Assembly (NCBI GenBank): GCA_016281335.1 | Contig: JAEEIK010000103.1 | Span: forward strand, 1-64,000 | DNA length: 64,000 bases | Direction: 5' to 3' | Source: Lachnospiraceae bacterium | GTDB lineage: Bacteria > Bacillota > Clostridia > Lachnospirales > Lachnospiraceae | Shown here: positions 27,392 through 36,560 of the stretch, one piece after another | How positions within the stretch are numbered: position 1 is the first letter of the stretch | Layout: each line of letters starts with the position of its first letter | Translations under genes and position numbers: made by a program | Notes under the pieces: generated by a model | Database searches by the model: none | Seen by the model: only the letters and a program-made list of their open reading frames with translations | What the model was told of the DNA's origin: nothing

Positions 27392-30300
27392 ATGAAGCGC
27401 AGATTAAGAGGAAGAAAATACATTTTAAGGAGCATACTGTCACTGATACTGACGGCGGCTCTTGTTCTTGATATGCTGCCTTTTGTGCCGACGGGGCTGA
27501 AGGTAAGGGCAGACGGATATACAAGTGTGGGTTCCCTTGACGCGTTGAATGATGCTTTAGCCGGTACCGGAAATAAGTATATAAAGCTGACAGCCGATAT
27601 CACTGATCCCCGGGAAGATGGGGATCTGCAGATAGGTACAGGAACGAACGTTGATCTGGATCTGAACGGACACAGTCTGACGGTTAATTTGATTCTTGTT
27701 ACAGGGAGATTAACCGTCAGTGATAAGACCGAGGCTCATAACGGAGCAGTTAATTCACGATCAATTGTATGTGGTTTTCCTTATGTGGAAAATCAGACAG
27801 AGGATAATAATCTGGTGCTTGAAAGTGGTCTGTTAGATGTCGAACAAGGTATTTCTGTTACAAAAAACTGGAAGTTTTTAATGACCGGCGGGACAATAAC
27901 CGGAAAGGTGAATAATCAAGGAACCTTTACCATGTCCGGAGGTTTTATAAGTACTAATAGCGGGTGCGCAGTTGATGTCAATGATAATACAGCTGTATTT
28001 ACGCTGTCCGGCGGCGAGATAAGCGGTAATACTGACACAAATGCAAGCGGAGCTGTTTGCGTGCAATATGGTGCGAGCTTTGTAATGGATGGCGGAAAAA
28101 TCTGTGATAACAAGACCAGAGGAGTATCTGTATGGGATAATTCTACTTTTACGATGAATGACGGCGAGATAAGCGGTAATTCAAAGAACGATGGGGGCGG
28201 AGGCGGAGTATATGTAAACGATTTAGATTCATCATTTGTAATGAACGGAGGAATGATTGCAGGAAATACTGCTTCAGCAGGAGGGGGAGTTTATGCCTGG
28301 AATTTTACGATGAATGGCGGTAAAATATGCGGGAACAGTGCAACACAATACGGTGGCGGAGTAGATTGCTCAGGCTTTGTAATGAACGGGGGAGAGATCA
28401 CCGGCAATACCGCAGGAGAAAACGGCGGAGGATTTAGTGGGTGTTTTAGCAGCATAAGCGGTAATTCTGTAATTAAAGATAACGTAAAAGGCGGTGAGTT
28501 CATCGATGGTGTACTTACGGGTGGAACGACAAATAACTCGTATCCACTAAGCATTTTTACTGTGACGGGAGCGCTCACCGAGGGGGCATATATAGGCGCA
28601 ACAAAGGATAATACTGAATGGCGGAATGGTGATGTAGTGATGGAGGCTGCCGAAAGCTATAACGGTGGCAGGCTGACACAGACTGATGTGGAAGCCATAG
28701 TCAGTGACAGCGGGGATTTCTTTGTAGCACTTAATGATGAGGGCAAGGGAGTATATATAAAAGGTTACCCCGTAAACTTTGACAGTGACGGGGGAAGCAG
28801 CGTTTATAAACAGTATATCGCAGAGAACGGAACGGCCGAAATACCTGAGCATCCTGTAAAGGAAAACTGCTTGTTTGCAGGCTGGTATGAGGAAATAGAC
28901 GGAGAGCTTTCCGAAAATCCCTATGATTTTACGGCTCCTGTTACAGCGCCTGTTAATCTCAAAGCAAAGTGGGCAGAGATTTCTCTGGATATTGAGGACA
29001 GAATCTACGGAGATGCTGCGAAAGCGCCCGTGATAAATAAGCCCGAAGGAAGCGGTGAAGTTACATATACCTATTATACTGATGAGAATTTAAGCGTAAA
29101 GACCGTTTCAGATAACGGAGCAGAGGGCGGAGTTCCGAAGAAGGCAGGCACTTACTATCTGAAAGCAGAGATAGAGCAAAACGATGCTTACGGCCCTGCT
29201 ACCCTGGTAAAAGCCTTTAGCATTAATCCCAAAACCATAGGAATAGAGTGGAGCAATACTGCCTTTACCTATGACGGAAATGAGAAGAAGCCTGCTGCAG
29301 TGGCGACGGGCCTGCTTGAAGGAGATGAATGCATACTCAGTGTGACCGGCGGCGGAGTGAATGCCAATGCAGAGGGTGAACACTACACTGCGGGAGTGGA
29401 GTCACTTTCCAATCATGATTATGTCCTGCCGGAGACAGGCATCACTCAGGATTTCACCATTGCTAAGAAGGATGTAACGATAAAGGCTAAGGATCAGACC
29501 GTTAAAGTGAACGGAAGCATTGATAGCTCTGTCGATCAGGCTGAAATGAGCGGAGCCATTGAAGGTGATATGCTGAAGGAGATAAAGCTCACGGCAGACA
29601 GTACGGCCAATGTTACCGATAAAGGCAGCATCACGCCCTCGGAAGCTAAAATAGTAAACGGAGAGATAGATGTTACGGCAAATTATAAGATAAGCTATGA
29701 AAACGGTGTACTGACTGTGATAAAGGGTGAAGAACCGACACCGGAGCCTCAGCCGGAACCCAAACCTCAGCCGGACCCCGAGCCGACACCTGAACCGACT
29801 CCTGAACCGACTCCCGAACCTACACCTGAGCCTGAACCGGAAGTTGTTATAGGAATACAGATAATGTTTGATCCGGAGAGCATCTCAATGAATGCAGCAG
29901 GTGAGTATGAGACGGTATATACCGGCGGAGACATTGAGCCTGATGTGATCGTTAAGAATAACGGAAAGCTGCTGATCCAGGATAGTGACTATACTCTTCA
30001 GTACAGTAACAATATAAATACAGGTAACGCAAGTGTTGAAATAAAAGGCAAGGGTATATTTACTTTTAAGGAAACCCTTAAGTTTAAGATAGCGGCAAGG
30101 GATATCGCAGATGTAGCCGTGATAGCAGGGAATACTGTATATAAGGCAGGGAATGAGCCGGCACCTGTGTTGAGCTTTGCCGGAGAAGAACTAAAATATG
30201 GCAGGGATTATACCGTGGCTGTCGAAGGTAATAAGGCGCATATTTCAGGTAAAATCAACTTTACCGGAGAAAGATATGCAGAACTCACAGAACTGGATGA

Positions 30301-31342
30301 AAATGCATACAAGGCTTCCCGTATCAGAGTCACTCTGTCAAATGTGAGCCGCGTATACAACGGTGAAGCCCAGACACTCACTGCCGGGGAGTTAACAGTT
30401 AAGGATGCAAAGGGTACGCAGCTAAGCGAAGGTAAGGATTACCTTGTAAGCTACTCGGATAATGTCAATGCGGGAACCGTGGAAGTCTGCGTAGTGGCCT
30501 GCGGAACATACAGCGGAAAGGAAAAAAAGAGCTTTAAGATATCTCCGAATAGGAAAGCAAGTTTTACGGTAACTCTTGATAAGAATGAATATGAATTTAT
30601 CAAAACCGGTGTTAAACCTGAGCTCAGCGTGAAACTCAGTAATAAAGGAACGCTGCTTAAGGAAGGCGTGGACTATAAGATAACATTTTCCTCAAATAAA
30701 AAGGTCGGTAACGGTAAGTTTAAAATCACATTCAAGGGTAACTATAAAGGAGCAAAGTATAAGGGGACTAATACTTTCAAGATCGTAAAGGAGAAGGCTT
30801 ATACTGGGAATACGACAGTAGTTGTCGGGGACATGATCTATAAGAAAAAAGCAAAATATCAGCCCCAGGTCTATGTGATAGTAAACGGTGAACTGCTCAC
30901 AAAGTCGGATGTAAAGGTGGAATACTCCGAAAAGAAAAAGATAGAAGGACCTAAGGATAACTTGAATATAACTGTCAAATGCAAAGGCAAGAAATATGAG
31001 AGTAAGGAAACAAGTGTAAGCGTAAGTTATAATGTTGTTGCTGCGGAAGGAAGGACCGATATCAGTAAAGCAAAGGTCAAACTTATGAAGGGTAATAAGG
31101 AGATTAAGAGCGTAAACTATACAGGAAGGGAGATAGTCTTTGATCCCGCGGATAAGGATTCGCCTCATTTAAGACTTAAGGTCGGAGGCACCCTGCTTTC
31201 CGAAGAGGAGACCGCGGCAAACTTTGATGTTTATTATGCTGACAATGTGGAGGGCTCAAAGATGACGGTGATCCTGAAGGCGAAGAGCTCCTCAAAGTAT
31301 GCCGGCGCTGTGAGCACTGCGATCAAGATCGGTAAGCAGTAG
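27392..31342 (+). CDS. large secreted surface protein: beta-helix-type Gly-rich repeats, InlB-type B-repeat, MBG-like domains, Pro/Glu linker, C-terminal Ig-like repeats
   Basis: Signal peptide; repeated MNGGxIxGNTAxxGGGVY; VNFDSDGGSSVYKQYIAENGTAEIPEHPVKENCLFAGWYEE; PTPEPTPEPTPEP linker; YNGEAQTLTAGELTVKDAKGTQLSEGKDYLVSYSDNVNAG modules. Confidence 0.85.
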   Translation: MKRRLRGRKYILRSILSLILTAALVLDMLPFVPTGLKVRADGYTSVGSLDALNDALAGTGNKYIKLTADITDPREDGDLQIGTGTNVDLDLNGHSLTVNLILVTGRLTVSDKTEAHNGAVNSRSIVCGFPYVENQTEDNNLVLESGLLDVEQGISVTKNWKFLMTGGTITGKVNNQGTFTMSGGFISTNSGCAVDVNDNTAVFTLSGGEISGNTDTNASGAVCVQYGASFVMDGGKICDNKTRGVSVWDNSTFTMNDGEISGNSKNDGGGGGVYVNDLDSSFVMNGGMIAGNTASAGGGVYAWNFTMNGGKICGNSATQYGGGVDCSGFVMNGGEITGNTAGENGGGFSGCFSSISGNSVIKDNVKGGEFIDGVLTGGTTNNSYPLSIFTVTGALTEGAYIGATKDNTEWRNGDVVMEAAESYNGGRLTQTDVEAIVSDSGDFFVALNDEGKGVYIKGYPVNFDSDGGSSVYKQYIAENGTAEIPEHPVKENCLFAGWYEEIDGELSENPYDFTAPVTAPVNLKAKWAEISLDIEDRIYGDAAKAPVINKPEGSGEVTYTYYTDENLSVKTVSDNGAEGGVPKKAGTYYLKAEIEQNDAYGPATLVKAFSINPKTIGIEWSNTAFTYDGNEKKPAAVATGLLEGDECILSVTGGGVNANAEGEHYTAGVESLSNHDYVLPETGITQDFTIAKKDVTIKAKDQTVKVNGSIDSSVDQAEMSGAIEGDMLKEIKLTADSTANVTDKGSITPSEAKIVNGEIDVTANYKISYENGVLTVIKGEEPTPEPQPEPKPQPDPEPTPEPTPEPTPEPTPEPEPEVVIGIQIMFDPESISMNAAGEYETVYTGGDIEPDVIVKNNGKLLIQDSDYTLQYSNNINTGNASVEIKGKGIFTFKETLKFKIAARDIADVAVIAGNTVYKAGNEPAPVLSFAGEELKYGRDYTVAVEGNKAHISGKINFTGERYAELTELDENAYKASRIRVTLSNVSRVYNGEAQTLTAGELTVKDAKGTQLSEGKDYLVSYSDNVNAGTVEVCVVACGTYSGKEKKSFKISPNRKASFTVTLDKNEYEFIKTGVKPELSVKLSNKGTLLKEGVDYKITFSSNKKVGNGKFKITFKGNYKGAKYKGTNTFKIVKEKAYTGNTTVVVGDMIYKKKAKYQPQVYVIVNGELLTKSDVKVEYSEKKKIEGPKDNLNITVKCKGKKYESKETSVSVSYNVVAAEGRTDISKAKVKLMKGNKEIKSVNYTGREIVFDPADKDSPHLRLKVGGTLLSEEETAANFDVYYADNVEGSKMTVILKAKSSSKYAGAVSTAIKIGKQ
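29738..29848 (+). repeat. tandem (P[TQE]PEP)n-encoding low-complexity repeat
   Basis: Iterated cctgaaccgact-type 12-mers. Confidence 0.8.
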
Positions 31343-31356
31343 GGAAGGAGATATGT

Positions 31357-31611
31357 ATGGGCTGGTTATTCAAAAGCAGGTATGAGACCGAACTGGACGG
31401 GATAGTGAATAAGATGGTGATGAATCTGTCCAACAATTATAAGGACAATGCCCAGTCGGATCTTAAAGACCTTATAGAGACTTTTGAGGAGTTCAAGGCT
31501 AAAGGAGTTTTAAAAGAAAAGACTCTGAAAAAGTATGAGGATATCATAGATACTTATAAGGAGCGGCTAAAAGGCTACGGACATAAAGATCAGAAACCAT
31601 TCTGGACTTAA
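31357..31611 (+). CDS. small hypothetical helical protein
   Basis: 84 aa ORF with RBS (ggaaggag) closely following the surface protein gene and preceding the MCP. Confidence 0.6.
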   Translation: MGWLFKSRYETELDGIVNKMVMNLSNNYKDNAQSDLKDLIETFEEFKAKGVLKEKTLKKYEDIIDTYKERLKGYGHKDQKPFWT

Positions 31612-31630
31612 ATATAAGGAGGGAAAGAAA

Positions 31631-33640
31631 ATGAAGAAAAGGAATTCATTGAAGAAAGCTTTGCTGCTTGAGATCATCTTTTTTGCGGTAGTAATGATGC
31701 TCATCATTTCCATCGTGAACATCAAGAGGCAGTCGGATGAGATAACGGACTTAAGCAACACGATACTTGCGGAAGAGTCGGTGTCCTATTCCGACGATGT
31801 CTACAGCTGGTGGCACAGCATTGAAGACAGGACGGAACAGATAGCCAATATATATAAAAACATTCCGGCTATGAGCCATGAGGATACACAGGCCATGCTG
31901 ATGAAGCTTACCGAACTGGATCCGGATTCGCAGGATATCTATATGGCCATCGGGACCGAGAATCTGTTCCTTGACGGTACGGGCTGGATCCCTGATGAAG
32001 GCTGGGATTTTACTACACGTGCCTGGTATGAGGGGGCCATGTCCGCAGGCGGCAAGCTGACATTTACTGAGCCTTATGTGGATGTCATAACAGGAAAGAC
32101 CTGTATTTCATGTTCACTTCTGGTAAAAGATAAGACGGTCCTTTCCAGCGACATTACCTTTGATAAGGTTGCCGACAGACTTAACAACTTCAGTTCAAAA
32201 GCTACGGGTGTCGACCACTATATAATCAATAAGGATACCGGAGATATACTGGTCAGCAGTGTTCCCGAACTTCTCGGTCAGAAGCTGGGAGAGTGCGAAG
32301 ACGTAAAGATAAAAGCGCTGGAAACAGTTTTTGAATCACTGAAGACAGATGCAACCTCAGATCCGGAGCGTGTAGTATCCGTAAAGAGCGCAGCAGGAAA
32401 GATACTGTTTACATCCACAGGAATACAGAGCACTCCCTGGGTAGTGGTAAGCGCAGTGCCCGGCAGTTTCATCAGTGATAATATCAAGCAGAATATCCTT
32501 GCTTCCGTTGTGGCAGCTGTGATACTGCTGGTGATCCTTGCAGTGATCATGTATGTGATGATCAACAGATACATCAATCCGGTAACGACAGTGACAGAGA
32601 GGATCAATGATATAAGTGGCGGTGACTTCACGGTGAAGATAGTTCCCGAAGGAAATAACGAGATCACCACTCTGAGTGAGCATCTCGGAGAGTATATAGT
32701 AAGCATGAGAAGCATGCTTTCAAATCTTGCGGAAGTATCGGGAGAGATGAATAACAATGCAGGAGAATGCGCGGATGTATCCGCAGTGCTTGCTTCCTCA
32801 AACCAGACTCAGGGAGATTCCATCAGGAAGCTTAATGATACGCTTTCTTCAATGTCCCAGTCTATAGACGCGCTTTCAAACGGAGCCATGGATCTGGCCA
32901 CGACTTCCGGCCAGCTGACTCAGAATGCCAGCGATGTTAAACAGCTTTGCATGCAGACCATGGAATCATCCAAGAGCGGCAAGGATGAGATGAGTGGCAT
33001 GACCACCAATGTAAGCACGCTTAACGATACGATCATGGAACTGACCGCGATAATCAAGAAGACTGCGGAATCGGTAAAGGAGATAACAGGAATTACCGAT
33101 GCCATAACAGCTATATCGGAGCAGACCAATCTGCTTTCACTCAATGCCAATATAGAGGCAGCCAGAGCAGGAGAAGCAGGACGCGGCTTTGCCGTGGTTG
33201 CTTCGGAAGTTGGTTCCCTGGCAAAACAGTCTGCGGAGGCTACGGAGACCATACAGAAGCTTATAGAGGATATCACGAACAATATCGAGGATATCAACAG
33301 AAAAGCTGATACCTGTACCGCGGATATGGAAGCCTGCATGTCGGGAGTGGAGCGGGCGAACGCTTCCTTCAATGCGATATATGAGGATGTGGCAAAGGCT
33401 ACTGACGGTATAGTTGAGATTACCGGAGGAGTGGAGCGTATCAATGATGTAGCTACGAACAATGCTGCTACCACTCAGGAGCAGGCATCCACGATCACCG
33501 AGATAGTACAGCTTTCCGATATGATACTTGAAGAGAGCAATAAGATACTTGCTGAGACTGATAATGTCAGCAATGTGTCGGTGAACTTAAACCGCTGTTC
33601 TGAGATGATCAGGAACGATCTGGATAAATTCAAGTTATAA
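31631..33640 (+). CDS. methyl-accepting chemotaxis protein with dCache sensor and HAMP
   Basis: N-terminal TM, dCache-like region [11 protein letters not shown]...[11 protein letters not shown], second TM + HAMP, canonical [40 protein letters not shown]. Confidence 0.93.
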   Translation: MKKRNSLKKALLLEIIFFAVVMMLIISIVNIKRQSDEITDLSNTILAEESVSYSDDVYSWWHSIEDRTEQIANIYKNIPAMSHEDTQAMLMKLTELDPDSQDIYMAIGTENLFLDGTGWIPDEGWDFTTRAWYEGAMSAGGKLTFTEPYVDVITGKTCISCSLLVKDKTVLSSDITFDKVADRLNNFSSKATGVDHYIINKDTGDILVSSVPELLGQKLGECEDVKIKALETVFESLKTDATSDPERVVSVKSAAGKILFTSTGIQSTPWVVVSAVPGSFISDNIKQNILASVVAAVILLVILAVIMYVMINRYINPVTTVTERINDISGGDFTVKIVPEGNNEITTLSEHLGEYIVSMRSMLSNLAEVSGEMNNNAGECADVSAVLASSNQTQGDSIRKLNDTLSSMSQSIDALSNGAMDLATTSGQLTQNASDVKQLCMQTMESSKSGKDEMSGMTTNVSTLNDTIMELTAIIKKTAESVKEITGITDAITAISEQTNLLSLNANIEAARAGEAGRGFAVVASEVGSLAKQSAEATETIQKLIEDITNNIEDINRKADTCTADMEACMSGVERANASFNAIYEDVAKATDGIVEITGGVERINDVATNNAATTQEQASTITEIVQLSDMILEESNKILAETDNVSNVSVNLNRCSEMIRNDLDKFKL

Positions 33641-34429
33641 GCTGAATGACCTGATCTTGGCGGAAATATCGAGGGAACGGTAGATATCGTTATATTCCTC
33701 GGTACTGAGATTTTCGATATAGTTACGCTGATAGTTTTTGTCAAAACCTCTTGATCTTAATATGTCGGCAGCTTTGTTGTAGGCTATAGCGGCTTCGGTC
33801 TCGCTTTCATAATCGCCTACGATGAAGTTGCCGTTTATATGTATGACCGCACGGTAAAGCGTGCGGCCCTTTTTAAACCTTTTGATGACGCCGGTATAAC
33901 GGTTGATGATCTCCAGGTTGGAAAGGCGGAAATCCAGGGGATCCCCGTTTCTGAAGATATAATCACGGCCTTCCACGGCGTGATTTTTAATGCCGTAGCG
34001 GTTAAGGATATTGACCTGGGAACCGTAATCGGCGGCAAAATAGTGTCCGCCACGGACCATTATCTTATGTGAAGAATAGTAGAAGAGTTCCTCGGCATCA
34101 AATTTAAGTATCTCCGTCGGGGACAGGTAATAATTGAACATCTTCTTGTATATGTAGATTGGATGAGAGATGTATAAGCCGTTGTCGCGGAAATTTATCA
34201 GACTTACCCATTTTTCAAAACTGAGAGAAGAGCTGGCGGTATAATCGAGTATGCCTTTTTCGTGATCCCGGAGAAGCAGGCCGGCTTCGATATAGGCCCG
34301 GTGCGCAGAAGAAGCATCCCCGAAGCTGCCGAGGCTGATATGTTTTCTTTTAAAGGTGACGGAAGCGCGGTAATATAAGCTGCCGTCTTTTTTTCTCGAA
34401 GGGTAGACCCCGGCATTTTCTCGTTTCAT
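33635..34429 (-). CDS. AP2-like/HNH-like DNA-binding protein
   Basis: Two AP2-like modules ([43 protein letters not shown] and [45 protein letters not shown]) flanking a degenerate HNH-like [17 protein letters not shown]; start placed at ATG 34429. Confidence 0.65.
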   Translation of the reverse strand: MKRENAGVYPSRKKDGSLYYRASVTFKRKHISLGSFGDASSAHRAYIEAGLLLRDHEKGILDYTASSSLSFEKWVSLINFRDNGLYISHPIYIYKKMFNYYLSPTEILKFDAEELFYYSSHKIMVRGGHYFAADYGSQVNILNRYGIKNHAVEGRDYIFRNGDPLDFRLSNLEIINRYTGVIKRFKKGRTLYRAVIHINGNFIVGDYESETEAAIAYNKAADILRSRGFDKNYQRNYIENLSTEEYNDIYRSLDISAKIRSFSL

Positions 34430-34533
34430 GCCGATATTGTAGCATGCGCTTATGAACATGACAAATCTTGACTATATATTGTGTTATAGGATATAATATA
34501 TCGATATATTTGCAGAAGTCTATGGAGAATGAT

Positions 34534-35418
34534 ATGGACGGTTTTTTAAGTAAACTTGAGAAAAAGATAGGGAAGTATGCGATACCGAGACTTCCTCTGT
34601 ATATGATCATGTGCTATGCTGCGGGATATATACTCAGCATGGTCAATCCGAATATTATCTATTATATATCCCTTGATCCCTATGCAATACTGCATGGTGA
34701 GGTATGGAGACTGGTGAGCTGGCTTTTGATACCGCCCGATACCAGCAATATCTTCTTTACCCTGATAACTCTGTATTTCTATTATTCCATAGGTAATACG
34801 CTGGAGAGGACCTGGGGGACTTTCTATTTCAATGTATATATCTTCTCGGGACTGATATTTACGCTTATCGGAGCCTTCCTTATGTATGCCTTTGTGATAC
34901 TGGGTGAAGGCAGGAGCTGGAGCGAGAACGAGCTTATCTATAATTTCAGGATGCTGAGTCTATTCTATTCGACTTATTATATAAGCATGTCCATATTCCT
35001 GGGCTTTGCGGCGACTTATCCGGATATGGAAGTGCTGCTGATGTTCATACTTCCGATAAAAGTGAAGGTGCTGGCTGTCATATATGTGGCAGTGCTGGTA
35101 TGGGAAGGCTATCATATGGGCATAATGGGCCTGTTCGTGATAGGCGCTTCATTGCTTAACTTTATCGTATTCTTTATAAGCACGAGAAAGAACCTGCGGC
35201 GGCCTCACAGGATGACTGCGCAGCAGAAAGCATTCAGACGGGAAGTGAGCCAGGCTCCGCCTAAGAGGATAGCAAAGCATAAGTGCGCGATCTGCGGCAG
35301 GACAAGTGAGGAGTATCCTGATCTGGAATTCCGTTTCTGCTCGAAATGCGAGGGGAATTACGAATTCTGCCAGGAGCATATTTTTACGCATAAGCATTTT
35401 AAAAGGGACGGACAGTAA
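34534..35418 (+). CDS. rhomboid-superfamily membrane protein (apparently protease-dead) with C-terminal zinc ribbon
   Basis: GEVWRLVSWLLIPPDTSNIFFTLITLYFYYSIGNTLERTWGTFYFNVYIFSG; no GxSG; CAICG...CSKC at C-terminus. Confidence 0.7.
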   Translation: MDGFLSKLEKKIGKYAIPRLPLYMIMCYAAGYILSMVNPNIIYYISLDPYAILHGEVWRLVSWLLIPPDTSNIFFTLITLYFYYSIGNTLERTWGTFYFNVYIFSGLIFTLIGAFLMYAFVILGEGRSWSENELIYNFRMLSLFYSTYYISMSIFLGFAATYPDMEVLLMFILPIKVKVLAVIYVAVLVWEGYHMGIMGLFVIGASLLNFIVFFISTRKNLRRPHRMTAQQKAFRREVSQAPPKRIAKHKCAICGRTSEEYPDLEFRFCSKCEGNYEFCQEHIFTHKHFKRDGQ

Positions 35419-35420
35419 AG

Positions 35421-36152
35421 ATGGGTGAAGTAAGAGAAGACGGCTTTCTGGAGAGGCTCTCGTCACTTAAAGAAGCCGGGATAATGAATGGCGGCTATGT
35501 CAGCGAAGAAGAGATAGTAAGCTTCTTCCCGGAACTGTCGGAGCATCAGAGGGATGCTTTAAAGTCATATTTAAAAGATAATAATATCGGCATAGGCGAA
35601 GCTCTTTCCGATAAGGAGATACTCGGGGAAGAAGATTCCGTAAGTCTTAAGCTGTATCTCGAAGAACTGGCCGATAATGAAAAGGCAGACGAGGACATGA
35701 AGCGTGTGCTGATAATGAACGCGCTGAACGGAGATAATAATGCCAGGGAGAAGCTGATCAAAGCATATCTTTCCGACGTGGCTGATATGGCCAAACTCTA
35801 TGCGGGACAGGGTGTGGATGTCATTGATCTGATAGGAGAGGGCAATGTGGCTCTGACCGTTGCCATAGGCATGCTTGAAAGCATAGAGGAGCCGAAAGAC
35901 TGTGATGAGATGGTGGTAAAGAGCGTTATGAACGCGATGGAAGCCATGGTAGGCAGCGAGAATGAAGAAACGGAGATGTTAAAGAAGACCTTTGCAAAAG
36001 TCGCTAAGATAGCGGATAAGGCAAAGGAACTCTCGGAGGATTACAGGAGAAAGGTCTCTGTGGCCGAACTTGCGGGAGAAGGAATTGACGAAGAGGAAAT
36101 ATACGAAGTCTTAAGGCTGTCAAAAGGGCTTACCGAGTATATTGCGGTCTGA
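35421..36152 (+). CDS. sigma-70-like protein retaining regions 1.2/2.1-2.2/3-like but lacking 2.3-2.4 and 4
   Basis: DSVSLKLYLEELA...ALNGDNNAREKLIKAYLSDVADMAKLYAGQGVDVIDLIGEGNVALTVAIGMLE. Confidence 0.65.
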   Translation: MGEVREDGFLERLSSLKEAGIMNGGYVSEEEIVSFFPELSEHQRDALKSYLKDNNIGIGEALSDKEILGEEDSVSLKLYLEELADNEKADEDMKRVLIMNALNGDNNAREKLIKAYLSDVADMAKLYAGQGVDVIDLIGEGNVALTVAIGMLESIEEPKDCDEMVVKSVMNAMEAMVGSENEETEMLKKTFAKVAKIADKAKELSEDYRRKVSVAELAGEGIDEEEIYEVLRLSKGLTEYIAV

Positions 36153-36153
36153 T

Positions 36154-36546
36154 ATGGAAAACAATAAGGATAATGATTATAAATACGTTATACAGGAAGT
36201 GTCGAAGACCATGATAGGGGCAAGATATACCTTTGCCGAGATCATGGAGAACGACCGTGTTCCCTTTAAGTTCCAGACTATCATAGACAGGCTCATACTT
36301 GAGTATTCGGAGCCTGACAGGATGATAGGGGAAGAGCTGATGAGGCTGAAAAAAGGGGATAAGAATTACAGGATATTCGAGAACCTTAAAGTAAAGATAG
36401 CCTGCTATGTTAAGGATAAAGACGGATATAAAGATAAGAGTTTCAGAATTGAGGAACTGAGCTCGCTTGATGAGGAAACAAAAAAAGAACTGATGGTCCA
36501 TGAAGTGACCATATCGAATCTGGCGCTGATGGCGTTCAGGATGTAA
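36154..36546 (+). CDS. hypothetical protein
   Basis: ORF with 1-nt gap to preceding gene; start placed at ATG 36154. Confidence 0.6.
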   Translation: MENNKDNDYKYVIQEVSKTMIGARYTFAEIMENDRVPFKFQTIIDRLILEYSEPDRMIGEELMRLKKGDKNYRIFENLKVKIACYVKDKDGYKDKSFRIEELSSLDEETKKELMVHEVTISNLALMAFRM

Positions 36547-36560
36547 GGAAAGGAGTAAAC

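Noticed and set aside
29738-29848. Tandem repeats considered as a CRISPR-like array
   Set aside because: In-frame PTPEP codon repeats without unique spacers.
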